64,000 bases of DNA from Zhenhengia yiwuensis. GTDB lineage: Bacteria > Bacillota > Clostridia > Lachnospirales > Cellulosilyticaceae. Position numbers and translations under genes: made by a program. The notes under the pieces were generated by a model. That model was not told the origin of the DNA and searched no databases. It saw only the letters and a list, made by a program, of their open reading frames with translations. The stretch spans positions 1 to 64,000 of the forward strand of contig NZ_JACRSY010000013.1 of NCBI RefSeq assembly GCF_014384995.1, written 5' to 3'. The stretch's first letter is position 1. The number at the start of each line of letters is the position of its first letter. This document shows positions 34,494 to 42,772 of the stretch, in pieces.

Positions 34494-36752
34494 ATGAAAA
34501 AAGGTTCTAAAAAATCTATTATATGGATGCTCGTCGTATCCATGATGGTCATTGTCATGCATGTCTTACCTGTTAAGGCTTATACGCCTGAACAGAAAAT
34601 AAGTGTAAAGGATTATGTTCAGTACGGAACATACGAGAACAAGCCTATTTTATGGTATGTGCTAGATGAAAGCGAAAAAGGTTTACTACTTTGTCAGGAG
34701 GAATTATTAAAACATAGAAAAGGAGAAAAATCTTGGCTAGATGTAGAAGAACTACTCGAACAAGAGGATTTATATATGGGGATGGTAGCGGCCTTTTATC
34801 TTGATCCAGATCGTATTATCTTTCAAACAGGAGAAGGAACAAAGAAAAATCCTTATATCCTTTATGAAGAGTGGAAAGATCCTTACATTTTTGTAAATGG
34901 TACACAAGTAACCCTACCTGATATAGAACAAGTAGGGGATAAAAATATAGAAGAGCCCAGACCGAGTATTGAAGTAAATGGTGTTCTTCAAGAGATTCAT
35001 ACAATGACTTATGATGAGACAGGTAATAAGTTAACTTATGATCTTAAACAGCCTGTTAAGCAAAAGGATATAGTTACTTTTTCCTATAACTTAGGAGAAG
35101 ATGCGACCAGTGCTATTGCTAAAAAAGGAACAAATCTTATACTCACAAATCTTTATAGAACAGCTGTTCAAAATACAACAATAGATCAAGGATTTGATCC
35201 TATTCGTATTATAAAGCCTTTGCAAGATGAATGGGTAACATTAGGAGAACAGAAAAAACTTACTGTCACAGCAAAGAGTGCAGAAACACTTCATTTTAAA
35301 TGGTTTAAAGAGGATAAAGTCATTAAAGAAGAGTATCAAAACAGTGTAAAGGGTGAGGTAAGTTCTTCTTACACGATTCCCTCTATTACGCAACAAGATA
35401 TAGGTAAATATAGCGTAGAAGTAAGTCATGCTTCAGATATGAAAAAGACAGAGTGTGAACTTAAAATGAAGCAGCAATATCAAGTAACTACAGCCACTTA
35501 TCCTTATGATGCAGGAACGATTAGAGATAATAGTGTTAGACAAGATGGTATTTATTATTTAAATGATATGGCAACTGTTACAGCAAATGGAAAAGGCCGT
35601 TATGATTTTGTGAACTGGACTGAAAATGGAAAAGAAGTAAGTAGAGATAGAGCTTATACTTTTAAAGTAACAGATCATAGAAATCTAGTAGCTAACTTTA
35701 GATGGGATGAACCAGAATACATTCCCCAGTATACGATTCATGTTAAAATAAATCCTTCTGATGCAGGCACAGTAAGAGGCGATTATACTTACAATAAAGG
35801 AGAACATGTAACGCTTAAGGCACGTGCCAGGGATGGTTACGTTTTTGACAGCTGGATGGAAGATGGTGAAGTTGTAAGCCGAAATGAAGAGTATAGCTTT
35901 ACAGTGAAGCAAGATAGATGGCTTAAAGCGAACTTTGAGCCTGAAGAAAAGAACTTTAAAGAGGAGTGGGAAGGATTAAGTTCTAGACAGCAAAAAGCTA
36001 TTAAAGAACAGTTTGAAGAGTATCTTCCTTATACAACCTTAGAAGAAGAGTTGACACTTGAACAGTTAGATGAACTGACTAAAGGATATTTTACAAGAAA
36101 ACAACTAAAAGAAGTTTATAGAGATCTAGATTTATTTGAAGATATTACAGATCTAGATTTAGACTGGAAAGTTGTTAACCTTGAAAAAGTAAGAGATGTT
36201 TACTTTACAGATTTACCAGTAAGGCACTGGGCTTATACGAATATTATAGAACTGGCTAAACGTGGTATTGTAACAGGTTATCCAGATTATACGTTTAAAC
36301 CTAATAAAGCGCTTACTGTAGCTGATACTTTCACATTCCTTGATCGTATACTTTTAACCCATAATGAATTAGCTATTAGACAGCCAAGAAGTACTGTAGA
36401 AAGATGGATAGAGGATGAAGAGAGCTGGGCATTTGAACACGTAGCCTCCATAGGTTCTAAGCTTAGTGAGAAGACACTTAGAACAATAGGGAGCATGGAC
36501 GATGAATATGTATCTCGAGAGCTCCTTGCACAGGTACTTTATGAAGTAACAGATGGCCAGCTGAAAAAAACAAAACCTTTAGTAGCCTTTACGGATACGT
36601 ATTATTCAGATTATCAAGATGGGATTAATTATTGTATTCGAACAGGACTTTTAGAAGGTACAACATCTTATACTATGGAACCAACTAAACCTGTAACAAG
36701 GGCTGAAATGATGACAATCTTACAAAGGTTAGATAAGGCTTTAAATAAATAA
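34494..36752 (+). CDS. Large surface protein with Ig-like, B-repeat and S-layer homology domains
   Basis: The 752-residue protein has an N-terminal signal peptide (about 1-29). It then has a region of unknown fold, an Ig-like segment (about 240-330, ending with a SVEVSHASD strand) and two tandem B-repeat units (about 333-410 and 417-485, each with an AGTxR and NWxExGxxVSRxxxYxFxVx pattern, ending in ANF). A helical linker follows, then three SLH domains (about 567-750), the middle one degenerate. VRHWAYTNIIELAKRG is a typical SLH core. It likely attaches to cell-wall polymer and displays the repeats. Its partners are not visible here. Confidence 0.85.
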   Translation: MKKGSKKSIIWMLVVSMMVIVMHVLPVKAYTPEQKISVKDYVQYGTYENKPILWYVLDESEKGLLLCQEELLKHRKGEKSWLDVEELLEQEDLYMGMVAAFYLDPDRIIFQTGEGTKKNPYILYEEWKDPYIFVNGTQVTLPDIEQVGDKNIEEPRPSIEVNGVLQEIHTMTYDETGNKLTYDLKQPVKQKDIVTFSYNLGEDATSAIAKKGTNLILTNLYRTAVQNTTIDQGFDPIRIIKPLQDEWVTLGEQKKLTVTAKSAETLHFKWFKEDKVIKEEYQNSVKGEVSSSYTIPSITQQDIGKYSVEVSHASDMKKTECELKMKQQYQVTTATYPYDAGTIRDNSVRQDGIYYLNDMATVTANGKGRYDFVNWTENGKEVSRDRAYTFKVTDHRNLVANFRWDEPEYIPQYTIHVKINPSDAGTVRGDYTYNKGEHVTLKARARDGYVFDSWMEDGEVVSRNEEYSFTVKQDRWLKANFEPEEKNFKEEWEGLSSRQQKAIKEQFEEYLPYTTLEEELTLEQLDELTKGYFTRKQLKEVYRDLDLFEDITDLDLDWKVVNLEKVRDVYFTDLPVRHWAYTNIIELAKRGIVTGYPDYTFKPNKALTVADTFTFLDRILLTHNELAIRQPRSTVERWIEDEESWAFEHVASIGSKLSEKTLRTIGSMDDEYVSRELLAQVLYEVTDGQLKKTKPLVAFTDTYYSDYQDGINYCIRTGLLEGTTSYTMEPTKPVTRAEMMTILQRLDKALNK

Positions 36753-36834
36753 AGGAATAAGAAGAGGTAAAGGAGTTCATAATAAGAGGAGAACATTAAG
36801 TTTAAGTCTTTCACCATAGGTAAAGGAACGTATT

Positions 36835-37008
36835 ATGGATAATAAACCTTATAAACAGTCTGAAGAAGAACCACTTATTCCTATACCACTAGCAGCTATG
36901 TCTCCTATCCAGAATATTGGGGGTATAGAAAATGCAGTAACAGATAACATGGGTACTGGGCTTGTAGCGTATATGGGATGGAAGATGGCTACAGAAGACG
37001 ATAAGTAA
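36835..37008 (+). CDS. Small hypothetical protein (57 residues)
   Basis: ATG 36835 follows AAAGGA by 7 nt and opens a 57-codon frame to the TAA at 37006: MDNKPYKQSEEEPLIPIPLA and then MSPIQNIGGIENAVTDNMGT, ending ATEDDK. It is Pro-rich and acidic at the start, with a Gly/Val segment near the middle. It has no close relative that I recognise. The good ribosome site and following terminator support a real gene. Confidence 0.6.
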   Translation: MDNKPYKQSEEEPLIPIPLAAMSPIQNIGGIENAVTDNMGTGLVAYMGWKMATEDDK

Positions 37009-37031
37009 AATAGGAATCATAAACATGAATA

Positions 37032-37078
37032 AAAGAGGATGCTGCATAACAATTTGTTTATGCAGTATCCTCTTTTTT
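37032..37078. terminator. Bidirectional terminator between small ORF and YqeY
   Basis: AAAGAGGATGCTGCATAA pairs with TTATGCAGTATCCTCTTT across an 8-nt loop, with a T-run after it and A-runs before it. Confidence 0.9.
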
Positions 37079-37088
37079 AATGAATAGA

Positions 37089-37526
37089 TTATTTTACAAA
37101 GCTTGCAATGATTTCATTCACCATTTTGCCATCTGCTTTGCCTTTAAAGAGTGGCATTAAGTTCTTCATAAGAAGACCTTTGTTTGAAGTATCTAATCCT
37201 TGCTCAGCAATCGTTTTTTCTACAAGACTTCTTACATCTTCTTCTGTCATTTGTTTTGGAAGGAATCCAGCAAGTGCATTTAACTTAGCTTGTTCTTCAT
37301 CAGCAAGGTCAGAGCGATTACCAGCAGTATAAGCTTCAATAGATTCTTTAACTTGTTTAACATGTTTGTTAAGGATAGCAAGTTCTTCAGCTTCGTCTAA
37401 ATCATGTTTAGATTCTTTAGCAGCTAATTTAATATCAGCAACAACACCACGAAGTGTATCTCTTGTAACGGCATCTTTATTTCGCATAGCATCTTTGACA
37501 GCATCATTTAATTTTTCTAATAGCAT
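37089..37526 (-). CDS. yqeY: GatB/YqeY-domain protein
   Basis: The 145-residue helical protein has the YqeY pattern: MLLEKLNDAVKDAMRNKDAV, TLRGVVADIKLA, LPKQMTEEDVRSLVEKTI and KGLLMKNLMPLFKGKADGKM. It is related to the C-terminal domain of GatB and may contact tRNA, but its role is unclear. AGGAGG lies upstream. Confidence 0.9.
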   Translation of the reverse strand: MLLEKLNDAVKDAMRNKDAVTRDTLRGVVADIKLAAKESKHDLDEAEELAILNKHVKQVKESIEAYTAGNRSDLADEEQAKLNALAGFLPKQMTEEDVRSLVEKTIAEQGLDTSNKGLLMKNLMPLFKGKADGKMVNEIIASFVK

Positions 37527-37701
37527 AGTTCCTTATCCTCCTCAAAAAATATAATTTTTAATAGATGGTTAAATTATAACATAATTTATAGGAAAATATA
37601 CAGAAAGACTTCTTTAAAAACTGATGAATGAAAGGAAGGCACATAAGAATATTGCATAAGAAGAGCAAGGTTTTGGTATAAGTTTTCTCTATATAGCCTA
37701 A

Positions 37702-37729
37702 TTTACTTTCTTAAAAACTATATTATAAT
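37702..37729 (+). promoter_or_regulatory. Candidate sigma-A promoter of the FUSC gene
   Basis: TTTACT (37702-37707), a 16-nt spacer and TATAAT (37724-37729), 45 nt before the ATG. Confidence 0.45.
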
Positions 37730-37773
37730 AATATTCGAGTGAACAAGAATATAAAATCAATAGAGGTCGAATA

Positions 37774-38298
37774 ATGGGAACACAACTTAAAATAGGGATG
37801 AGAACGGTTAAAACATTACTTGCAGTAGGCATCTGCATTATTTCGCTTGCCTATATGGGGGTACCGGATCCATTCTTTGCTTGTATTGCAGCGATTTTCG
37901 TCATTCAAGGAGATAAAGATGGTTCTGTGCAGAATGCTAAAAACCGTGTATGGGGGACAGCTTATGGAAGTATTATCTCCAATATTGTTTTATTAGCTTT
38001 AAGTTTTTTACCTTATAATGCTTATGTACAGACTATTGCAACGTGCTTAAGTATTTTCTTGCTGATTCAAGTAGCTATCTATTTTAAAAAGCCTATGGCT
38101 ATTTTTCCAGGATGTATTGTATTATGTGCCATTTTATGTACAACAACAAACATTCAAATGCCACTTTTCTATGGGCTGAAGCGTACACTTTATACTTTAT
38201 ATGGTGCCTTAGTAGGTTTAGGCGTTAATCTTTATGTATGTCCTTATGAAAAGGGAGTAGAGAAAGAAGCAGAAATAGATATTGAAGAATGTTTATAA
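37774..38298 (+). CDS. FUSC-family membrane protein (aromatic acid exporter-like, short form)
   Basis: The 174-residue protein has an N-terminal helix pair (about 7-45), VQNAKNRVWGTAYGSIISNI typical of the FUSC repeat, and about four to five membrane helices in all, without the C-terminal cytoplasmic domain seen in larger members. Family relatives export aromatic acids or other weak acids. The substrate is unknown. AGAGGT precedes the ATG weakly. Confidence 0.78.
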   Translation: MGTQLKIGMRTVKTLLAVGICIISLAYMGVPDPFFACIAAIFVIQGDKDGSVQNAKNRVWGTAYGSIISNIVLLALSFLPYNAYVQTIATCLSIFLLIQVAIYFKKPMAIFPGCIVLCAILCTTTNIQMPLFYGLKRTLYTLYGALVGLGVNLYVCPYEKGVEKEAEIDIEECL

Positions 38299-38310
38299 GT
38301 ATAGGCATAA

Positions 38311-38352
38311 AAAAACAATCCACTCGTAGAAAGAGGAGGGATTGTTTTTTTT
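38311..38352. terminator. Terminator after the FUSC gene
   Basis: AAAAACAATCC/GGATTGTTTTT with an inner CTC/GAG pair and a T-run. It serves the converging phosphodiesterase gene too. Confidence 0.85.
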
Positions 38353-38353
38353 A

Positions 38354-39136
38354 TTAAATAAGACATTTACCTTCCCATTCAGGTGCATTTGGAAGACCTA
38401 AAAGGTGTGTTATCGTTGGTGCAATGTCTTTAATATTTGCTGATGAAAACTCATGAGCCTCCGTAAAAGAAGGGCCATGTCCAATGATTGGAATCGTCAT
38501 ATCTTCTGGAATGTCTGCGCCATGTCCACGGTCATGTCCTCCATGATCAGCTGTAATAATGACTTCATAGCCTTCTGGAAGACTCGTTACAAGTTTTTCA
38601 ATACAAGAAGAAGCATTAGCAACGGCCTCAAAGTAGTTTGGTGTCATCCAACCAAAGTTATGGCCAGCTGCATCCACATAACCTAAATAGAGGAATAGAA
38701 AATCTGGATTTTCTTTCTTAATATAGGAAAGCGTAAGATCTGTCATAATTTGCTCGTTTTCTAAAGCTGTTTGGTGGTCATGAGGAATACGTTCATAATG
38801 TGAGAAAGCTAAACTACCAGGACGGCTTAAGTCGCGAAGTTCCTCCCAGTTGTAAACCATTGCAGCTTTTTTGCCAAATTTACTCACTATTTCACAAATC
38901 CCTTCTATAGGGCGTACAGGGGGCATCCATGTATTCGTGGTAATACCATGTCTGTCCGCATTCACACTGAAGAAAAGAGAAGTGTGACAAGGTAATGTTA
39001 CAGAAGGCATAATGGTAGAAGCTGAAAATGAATAACTGCTCTTTTGACGTAATGCAGAAAGATAAGGATGGCCACATTCAAGAATGCCATCAGGGCGCAT
39101 ACCGTCTACGAGAATTAAGATAACTTTTGAACTCAT
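38354..39136 (-). CDS. Alkaline phosphatase-superfamily protein (nucleotide pyrophosphatase/phosphodiesterase type)
   Basis: The 260-residue protein is a compact member with metal Asp in LVDGMRPD, the nucleophile Thr47 in PSVTLPCHTSLF, GYVDAAGHNFGW and ADHGGHDRGHG, which gives the family's Asp/His ligands. There is no signal peptide, so it is cytoplasmic, and it likely cleaves phosphodiester or phosphonate-like bonds. The usual length of the family is larger, so this is a minimal form. AAAGGAGG lies 12 nt upstream. Confidence 0.87.
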   Translation of the reverse strand: MSSKVILILVDGMRPDGILECGHPYLSALRQKSSYSFSASTIMPSVTLPCHTSLFFSVNADRHGITTNTWMPPVRPIEGICEIVSKFGKKAAMVYNWEELRDLSRPGSLAFSHYERIPHDHQTALENEQIMTDLTLSYIKKENPDFLFLYLGYVDAAGHNFGWMTPNYFEAVANASSCIEKLVTSLPEGYEVIITADHGGHDRGHGADIPEDMTIPIIGHGPSFTEAHEFSSANIKDIAPTITHLLGLPNAPEWEGKCLI

Positions 39137-39316
39137 GTTATAAATATCCTCCTTTTATACAAAGTTTTTCTTAGCTTAACACAGGTTTAAAAAACGAACA
39201 ATGGACAATTTTATCAAATACATGGATTATTTAAAAGTTCAACTTATCTACATATTCAAGCAGTAGAATAAAAGTAATTTTTAAGATTTTAATTTAAAAA
39301 ATAAAGGAGAGAAACC

Positions 39317-39619
39317 ATGTTAATTAGTCTAATCCTTATTATAGTTTCAGATTTAGCTTTTGAGTTTTTATTTGAAAAGCTTAATCAAAGCAAGCTTGAG
39401 CCTTTTGAGAAAATTCAAGCTAAAACAAGATATTTATCTAAGAAGAGAGTATGGCAGTGTGGGGCTTTAATGCTTGCCTTAGTCAGTGTATTTTTATTAG
39501 GTGTACGAATCAATATGAATAGCCTGATCCTGACTTTCTTATTAGGGCTTACTTTAGCGATTATTAATACTATTTTTGAAAGTACAGTATTTGATCAAAT
39601 GCGCAATACATTACGTTAA
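39317..39619 (+). CDS. Small membrane protein of unknown function
   Basis: The 100-residue protein has a hydrophobic N-terminal helix (about 2-17), a charged middle (KLEPFEKIQAKTRYLSKKR), and two more hydrophobic segments (about 50-65 and 69-88). AAAGGAG precedes the ATG. I do not recognise a family. It stands alone between the phosphodiesterase gene and the broken LysR gene. Confidence 0.7.
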   Translation: MLISLILIIVSDLAFEFLFEKLNQSKLEPFEKIQAKTRYLSKKRVWQCGALMLALVSVFLLGVRINMNSLILTFLLGLTLAIINTIFESTVFDQMRNTLR

Positions 39620-39744
39620 AAAAGAGAGATAAGACGAAATACCCTTTTAGTGAGCACATAATAAAAAAGTAGCCTTATCCTTCGTTCTAAAATAGGCTCA
39701 CTCCTTTATTTAAAAAGATTTTTCGCTATCTTCTCCTTGTATTA

Positions 39745-40624
39745 CTATTTTTCTAAGGACATGACATACGCCTTAAAGTCCTTTTTAATCTCCGAAGAAG
39801 ATAGCTCTTTATTCCATCCCATATAAATATGCTTATATCCAATATTATCCTTGATTTTAATTACAGAGATTTTATTTGTATTAATAAGGGGTGTATTTAA
39901 AATAATGGCTATGCCTGCTCCAGCTGCTACTAGTCCTGCAAGTACACTGGCTTCATTAGGTTCAGCAAATATTTTGGGAGTATAACCTATAAATTCCGCA
40001 TAAGAAATCTGCTGGTCATATGATTTACCTTTGTATACAATAAAGTTTTCGTCTTTTAAATCCTTTAAAGCAATTTCTTCTTGACTGGCCAAAGGATGAT
40101 GTTTCGGAACAATTAACACATACTCCTCCTTCTTTACAAGAACCGTCTCTATTTCAGGATAAGCCTTCAACTCTTCTACGTAATCAAAAAATCCGAAATC
40201 CATTTTACCATACTTTAAGTCCTTTTAAAATCTCTTCTGTAGACTGATTATTAATATTAAACTTAACTTGTAAATGGTTATGAAAGAAGTTACTGATTAA
40301 AAATGGAATAAAGGTTGCCCCAATACAATAAGTCGATGCAATGGCAATCTCCATATCACTACTTCTTTTCATATCCCGAAGCTTTTCTTTACCTCTTTGA
40401 ATTTCCATTAAAGCAGAATCAGCATATTTTAAAAATGCTTCTCCAAATACACTTAGTTTTATATTTCTTCCTTCTCTTTCAAAAAGGGAAACTTCCAGTT
40501 CCTCTTCTAGTTTTGCAATCGCTTTGCTAAGTGCTGGCTGAGTGACCAACAATTGATTAGAAGCGAGTGTAAAATTTCTAGTTTCAGCTATTACTTTAAA
40601 ATACTCGAGTTGTTGTAGGTTCAT
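39745..40624 (-). pseudogene. LysR-family regulator gene with a one-base frameshift
   Basis: The N-terminal frame (from 40624) is a full LysR HTH with AETRNFTLASNQLLVTQPAL and continues to IEILKG-type residues ending LKGLKVW-stop. The following frame (to 39745) resumes as MDFGFFDYVEELKAYPEI and holds the rest of the effector domain. Removing one base near 40213 restores LKYGKMDFGFFD across the joint. The gene is divergent from two nitroreductase genes, and an operator-like dyad lies at 40669-40683. A sequencing error is possible. Confidence 0.88.
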
Positions 40625-40668
40625 TTTATCTCCTTATTCTAATGGATACTTTCAATTTAGTTCTATAT

Positions 40669-40683
40669 ATAACTTATGGTTAT
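40669..40683. promoter_or_regulatory. LysR-type operator, ATAAC-N5-GTTAT
   Basis: ATAACTTATGGTTAT is a perfect dyad with the T-N11-A layout of LysR binding sites. It lies 45 nt from the regulator start and 134 nt from the first nitroreductase start, in the shared intergenic region. Confidence 0.65.
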
Positions 40684-40816
40684 AGAATTATGATTTATTT
40701 TAATTAGACATATCCCTCTATACAATATATAATCTGATTATCTTTTTAATTATAGGTTTTAAAATTATAAATTTATTTTATAGATATGTCAATTTAAATG
40801 ATCGGAGGTAATCATT

Positions 40817-41638
40817 ATGGATTCTATATTTAGTACATCAGTGACCCAAGTCATCAAGCAAAGGCACTCTGTTAGAAACTATGCGGACAACCCTATTGCT
40901 CAAGATATTCTTAAAAAACTAGAAGATTATCTAACTACAGTAGATAATCCTTTCGGACAAAAGATTCGAATTCAACTCATAACAAAGGACAACTCTACCC
41001 AAGAATTCAAATTGGGAACCTACGGTGTTATTAAAGGTGCGCGCTACTTTTTAGCAGCAGCCTGTGAAAATACTGACCAAGCATTAATTGCATTAGGATA
41101 TACCTTAGAAAAAGTTATCTTATACTGCACTTCTTTAGGCTTAGGGACTGTATGGCTAGGTGGTACTTTTAACAAAGGGGAATTTGCAAAAGCAATGCAC
41201 TTAAAAGAAGATGAAATTTTACCAATAGTTTCTCCTATTGGTTATCAAGGAGGTAAAAAATCTTTCATTGCAACTTTAATAGGTGAAAATACTAACAAAC
41301 GCAAACCTTATCATGAACTCTTCTTCAATCAAAATTTCAGTACGCCCCTTGCATCAGATGTATCTGATGTGTACTTCGAACCACTCGAAATGCTAAGGAT
41401 AGCGCCTTCTGCTCTAAACAAACAGCCTTGGCGTGTTGTAAGAGAAGAGTATTTATTACATTTTTACCTAGCCTCTAACAAAGGTCTAACTAAGATTGAT
41501 ATAGGTATTGCACTTTGTCATTTTCACCTAACTGCTATCCAAAATCATATTCAAGGTAAATTCATAACACTTGATGCTTCTAAATACCCACAAAATAAAG
41601 ACTTTACTTATATTATGTCTTGGACACAATTATTATAG
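40817..41638 (+). CDS. Nitroreductase-family protein (two-domain type)
   Basis: The 273-residue flavoprotein has IKQRHSVRNYADNPI at the N-terminus (FMN-phosphate Arg residues), GYTLEKVILYCTSLGLGTVWLG in the middle, and FEPLEMLRIAPSALNKQPWR, a second nitroreductase-like segment. It belongs to the TM1586-like NAD(P)H nitroreductases. It reduces nitro or quinone compounds. GGAGGT precedes the ATG. It is followed after 20 nt by a second nitroreductase gene. Confidence 0.88.
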   Translation: MDSIFSTSVTQVIKQRHSVRNYADNPIAQDILKKLEDYLTTVDNPFGQKIRIQLITKDNSTQEFKLGTYGVIKGARYFLAAACENTDQALIALGYTLEKVILYCTSLGLGTVWLGGTFNKGEFAKAMHLKEDEILPIVSPIGYQGGKKSFIATLIGENTNKRKPYHELFFNQNFSTPLASDVSDVYFEPLEMLRIAPSALNKQPWRVVREEYLLHFYLASNKGLTKIDIGIALCHFHLTAIQNHIQGKFITLDASKYPQNKDFTYIMSWTQLL

Positions 41639-41658
41639 TACAAAGGAGTATATGAAAA

Positions 41659-42480
41659 ATGTTTATAGTAAATAAAGAAACATGCGTTGCTTGTGAAAGC
41701 TGTATTAAAGATTGTCCCACTCGTGTTATCTCCCTAAAAGACGGAAAAGCAGATATTAATAATGAAGGCTGTATAAAATGTAGCCACTGCATTGCTATCT
41801 GCCCTGTAGATGCGGTTTCAACAAATGACTATAACATGAATGAGGTTATTCGTTACAATAAAGAAACCTTTGCCGTAGAGGCAGATAATCTCTTAAACTT
41901 TATCAAATTCAGAAGAAGTGTAAGACGATTCAAAGGCCAAAAAGTTGAAGTGGAGAAAATCCAGAAAATCATTGAAGCAGGACGCTTTACTCAGACTTCG
42001 ACGAACAGTCAGGATGTTTCTTATATTGTCATTACTGAAAAGCTAAACGAACTAAGAGAATTAGCTTATGAAAGCTTAAAGAAAAAAGGTGAGGCAATAC
42101 TTGCTAACTTAACGCCTGAGACAGAACACCTTAAAAGATATGCTAATATGTGGATTTACAGCTACAATGCTTACAAACAGGACCCTGTAGCAAATGATAA
42201 ATTATTCTTTAATGCCCCGCTTGTTATAATGGTGACTTCTCCTACGCCTCTAAATGGTGGATTAGCTTCCTCTAATATGGAACTTATGACAGATGCATTA
42301 GGTCTTGGTACCTTCTTTAGCGGCTTTTTAACACATGCTGCTCAGGGCGACAAAGAAATCCTTGATTTACTAGGGCTTAAAGAGAGCAGGCATATCATTT
42401 CATGTTTAGTAATCGGCTATCCTGATGTACGCTATCACAGAACAGTTCCTAGACAAGACGCAACTGTCAGCTGGATATAA
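41659..42480 (+). CDS. Ferredoxin-nitroreductase fusion
   Basis: Residues about 8-50 carry two clusters CVACESCIKDCP and CIKCSHCIAICP (2[4Fe-4S]). Residues about 80-273 form a nitroreductase domain with KFRRSVRRFKGQKVE (FMN site), TQTSTNSQD and MTDALGLGTFFSGF. Electron transfer from ferredoxin clusters to FMN is typical of anaerobes. The pair with the preceding gene forms an operon under the LysR-type operator. The end of the gene abuts an IS3 relic. Confidence 0.92.
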   Translation: MFIVNKETCVACESCIKDCPTRVISLKDGKADINNEGCIKCSHCIAICPVDAVSTNDYNMNEVIRYNKETFAVEADNLLNFIKFRRSVRRFKGQKVEVEKIQKIIEAGRFTQTSTNSQDVSYIVITEKLNELRELAYESLKKKGEAILANLTPETEHLKRYANMWIYSYNAYKQDPVANDKLFFNAPLVIMVTSPTPLNGGLASSNMELMTDALGLGTFFSGFLTHAAQGDKEILDLLGLKESRHIISCLVIGYPDVRYHRTVPRQDATVSWI

Positions 42481-42487
42481 GAAAAAA

Positions 42488-42667
42488 GACTCACTCAAGC
42501 TACTGTGTGAAGTACTAGATATTCGCCGTTTCACTTTTTATAAATATCGCTGTCATAACAGTTAAGATTTCAATGAGTATCTTATTATCAAACAAATCTT
42601 TGATGAGACGGGATGTATGTATGGCTAGCGTAGGTTGAAGAAGGCAATTTTACACCATAAAAAATAG
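42488..42667 (+). pseudogene. Relic of an IS3-family orfB transposase (N-terminal region)
   Basis: One frame reads SLKLLCEVLDIRRFTFYKY, then stop, then IIKQIFDETGCMYG, stop, RRLKKAILHHKK. This follows the order of the N-terminal part of IS3 orfB (CxxLxxxRxxxYxY, then IxxIxxxxGxxYGxRR). Several in-frame stops and absence of the DDE core mark it as a fossil. It is not joined to the IS end at the window start. Confidence 0.72.
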
Positions 42668-42692
42668 ACACGGTTTTTTCCGTGTCTAATAA
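42662..42692 (-). terminator. Terminator of the first GH20 gene (minus strand)
   Basis: TAGACACGG/CCGTGTCTA around six T. On the minus strand it is followed by TTTTTTATGG, giving a T-run for the gene at 42773. Confidence 0.75.
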
Positions 42693-42772
42693 AAAGGTAG
42701 CATTATCTGATCTCAATAAGTTTTATTGCTCTTTTTTTGTTTGTCTCTTTTATTTAGAGAAGTGGCTTATTT

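Noticed and set aside
39648..39702. Possible long-loop terminator AGTGAGC/GCTCACT
   Set aside because: The loop is over 35 nt and only seven pairs form, so support is insufficient.
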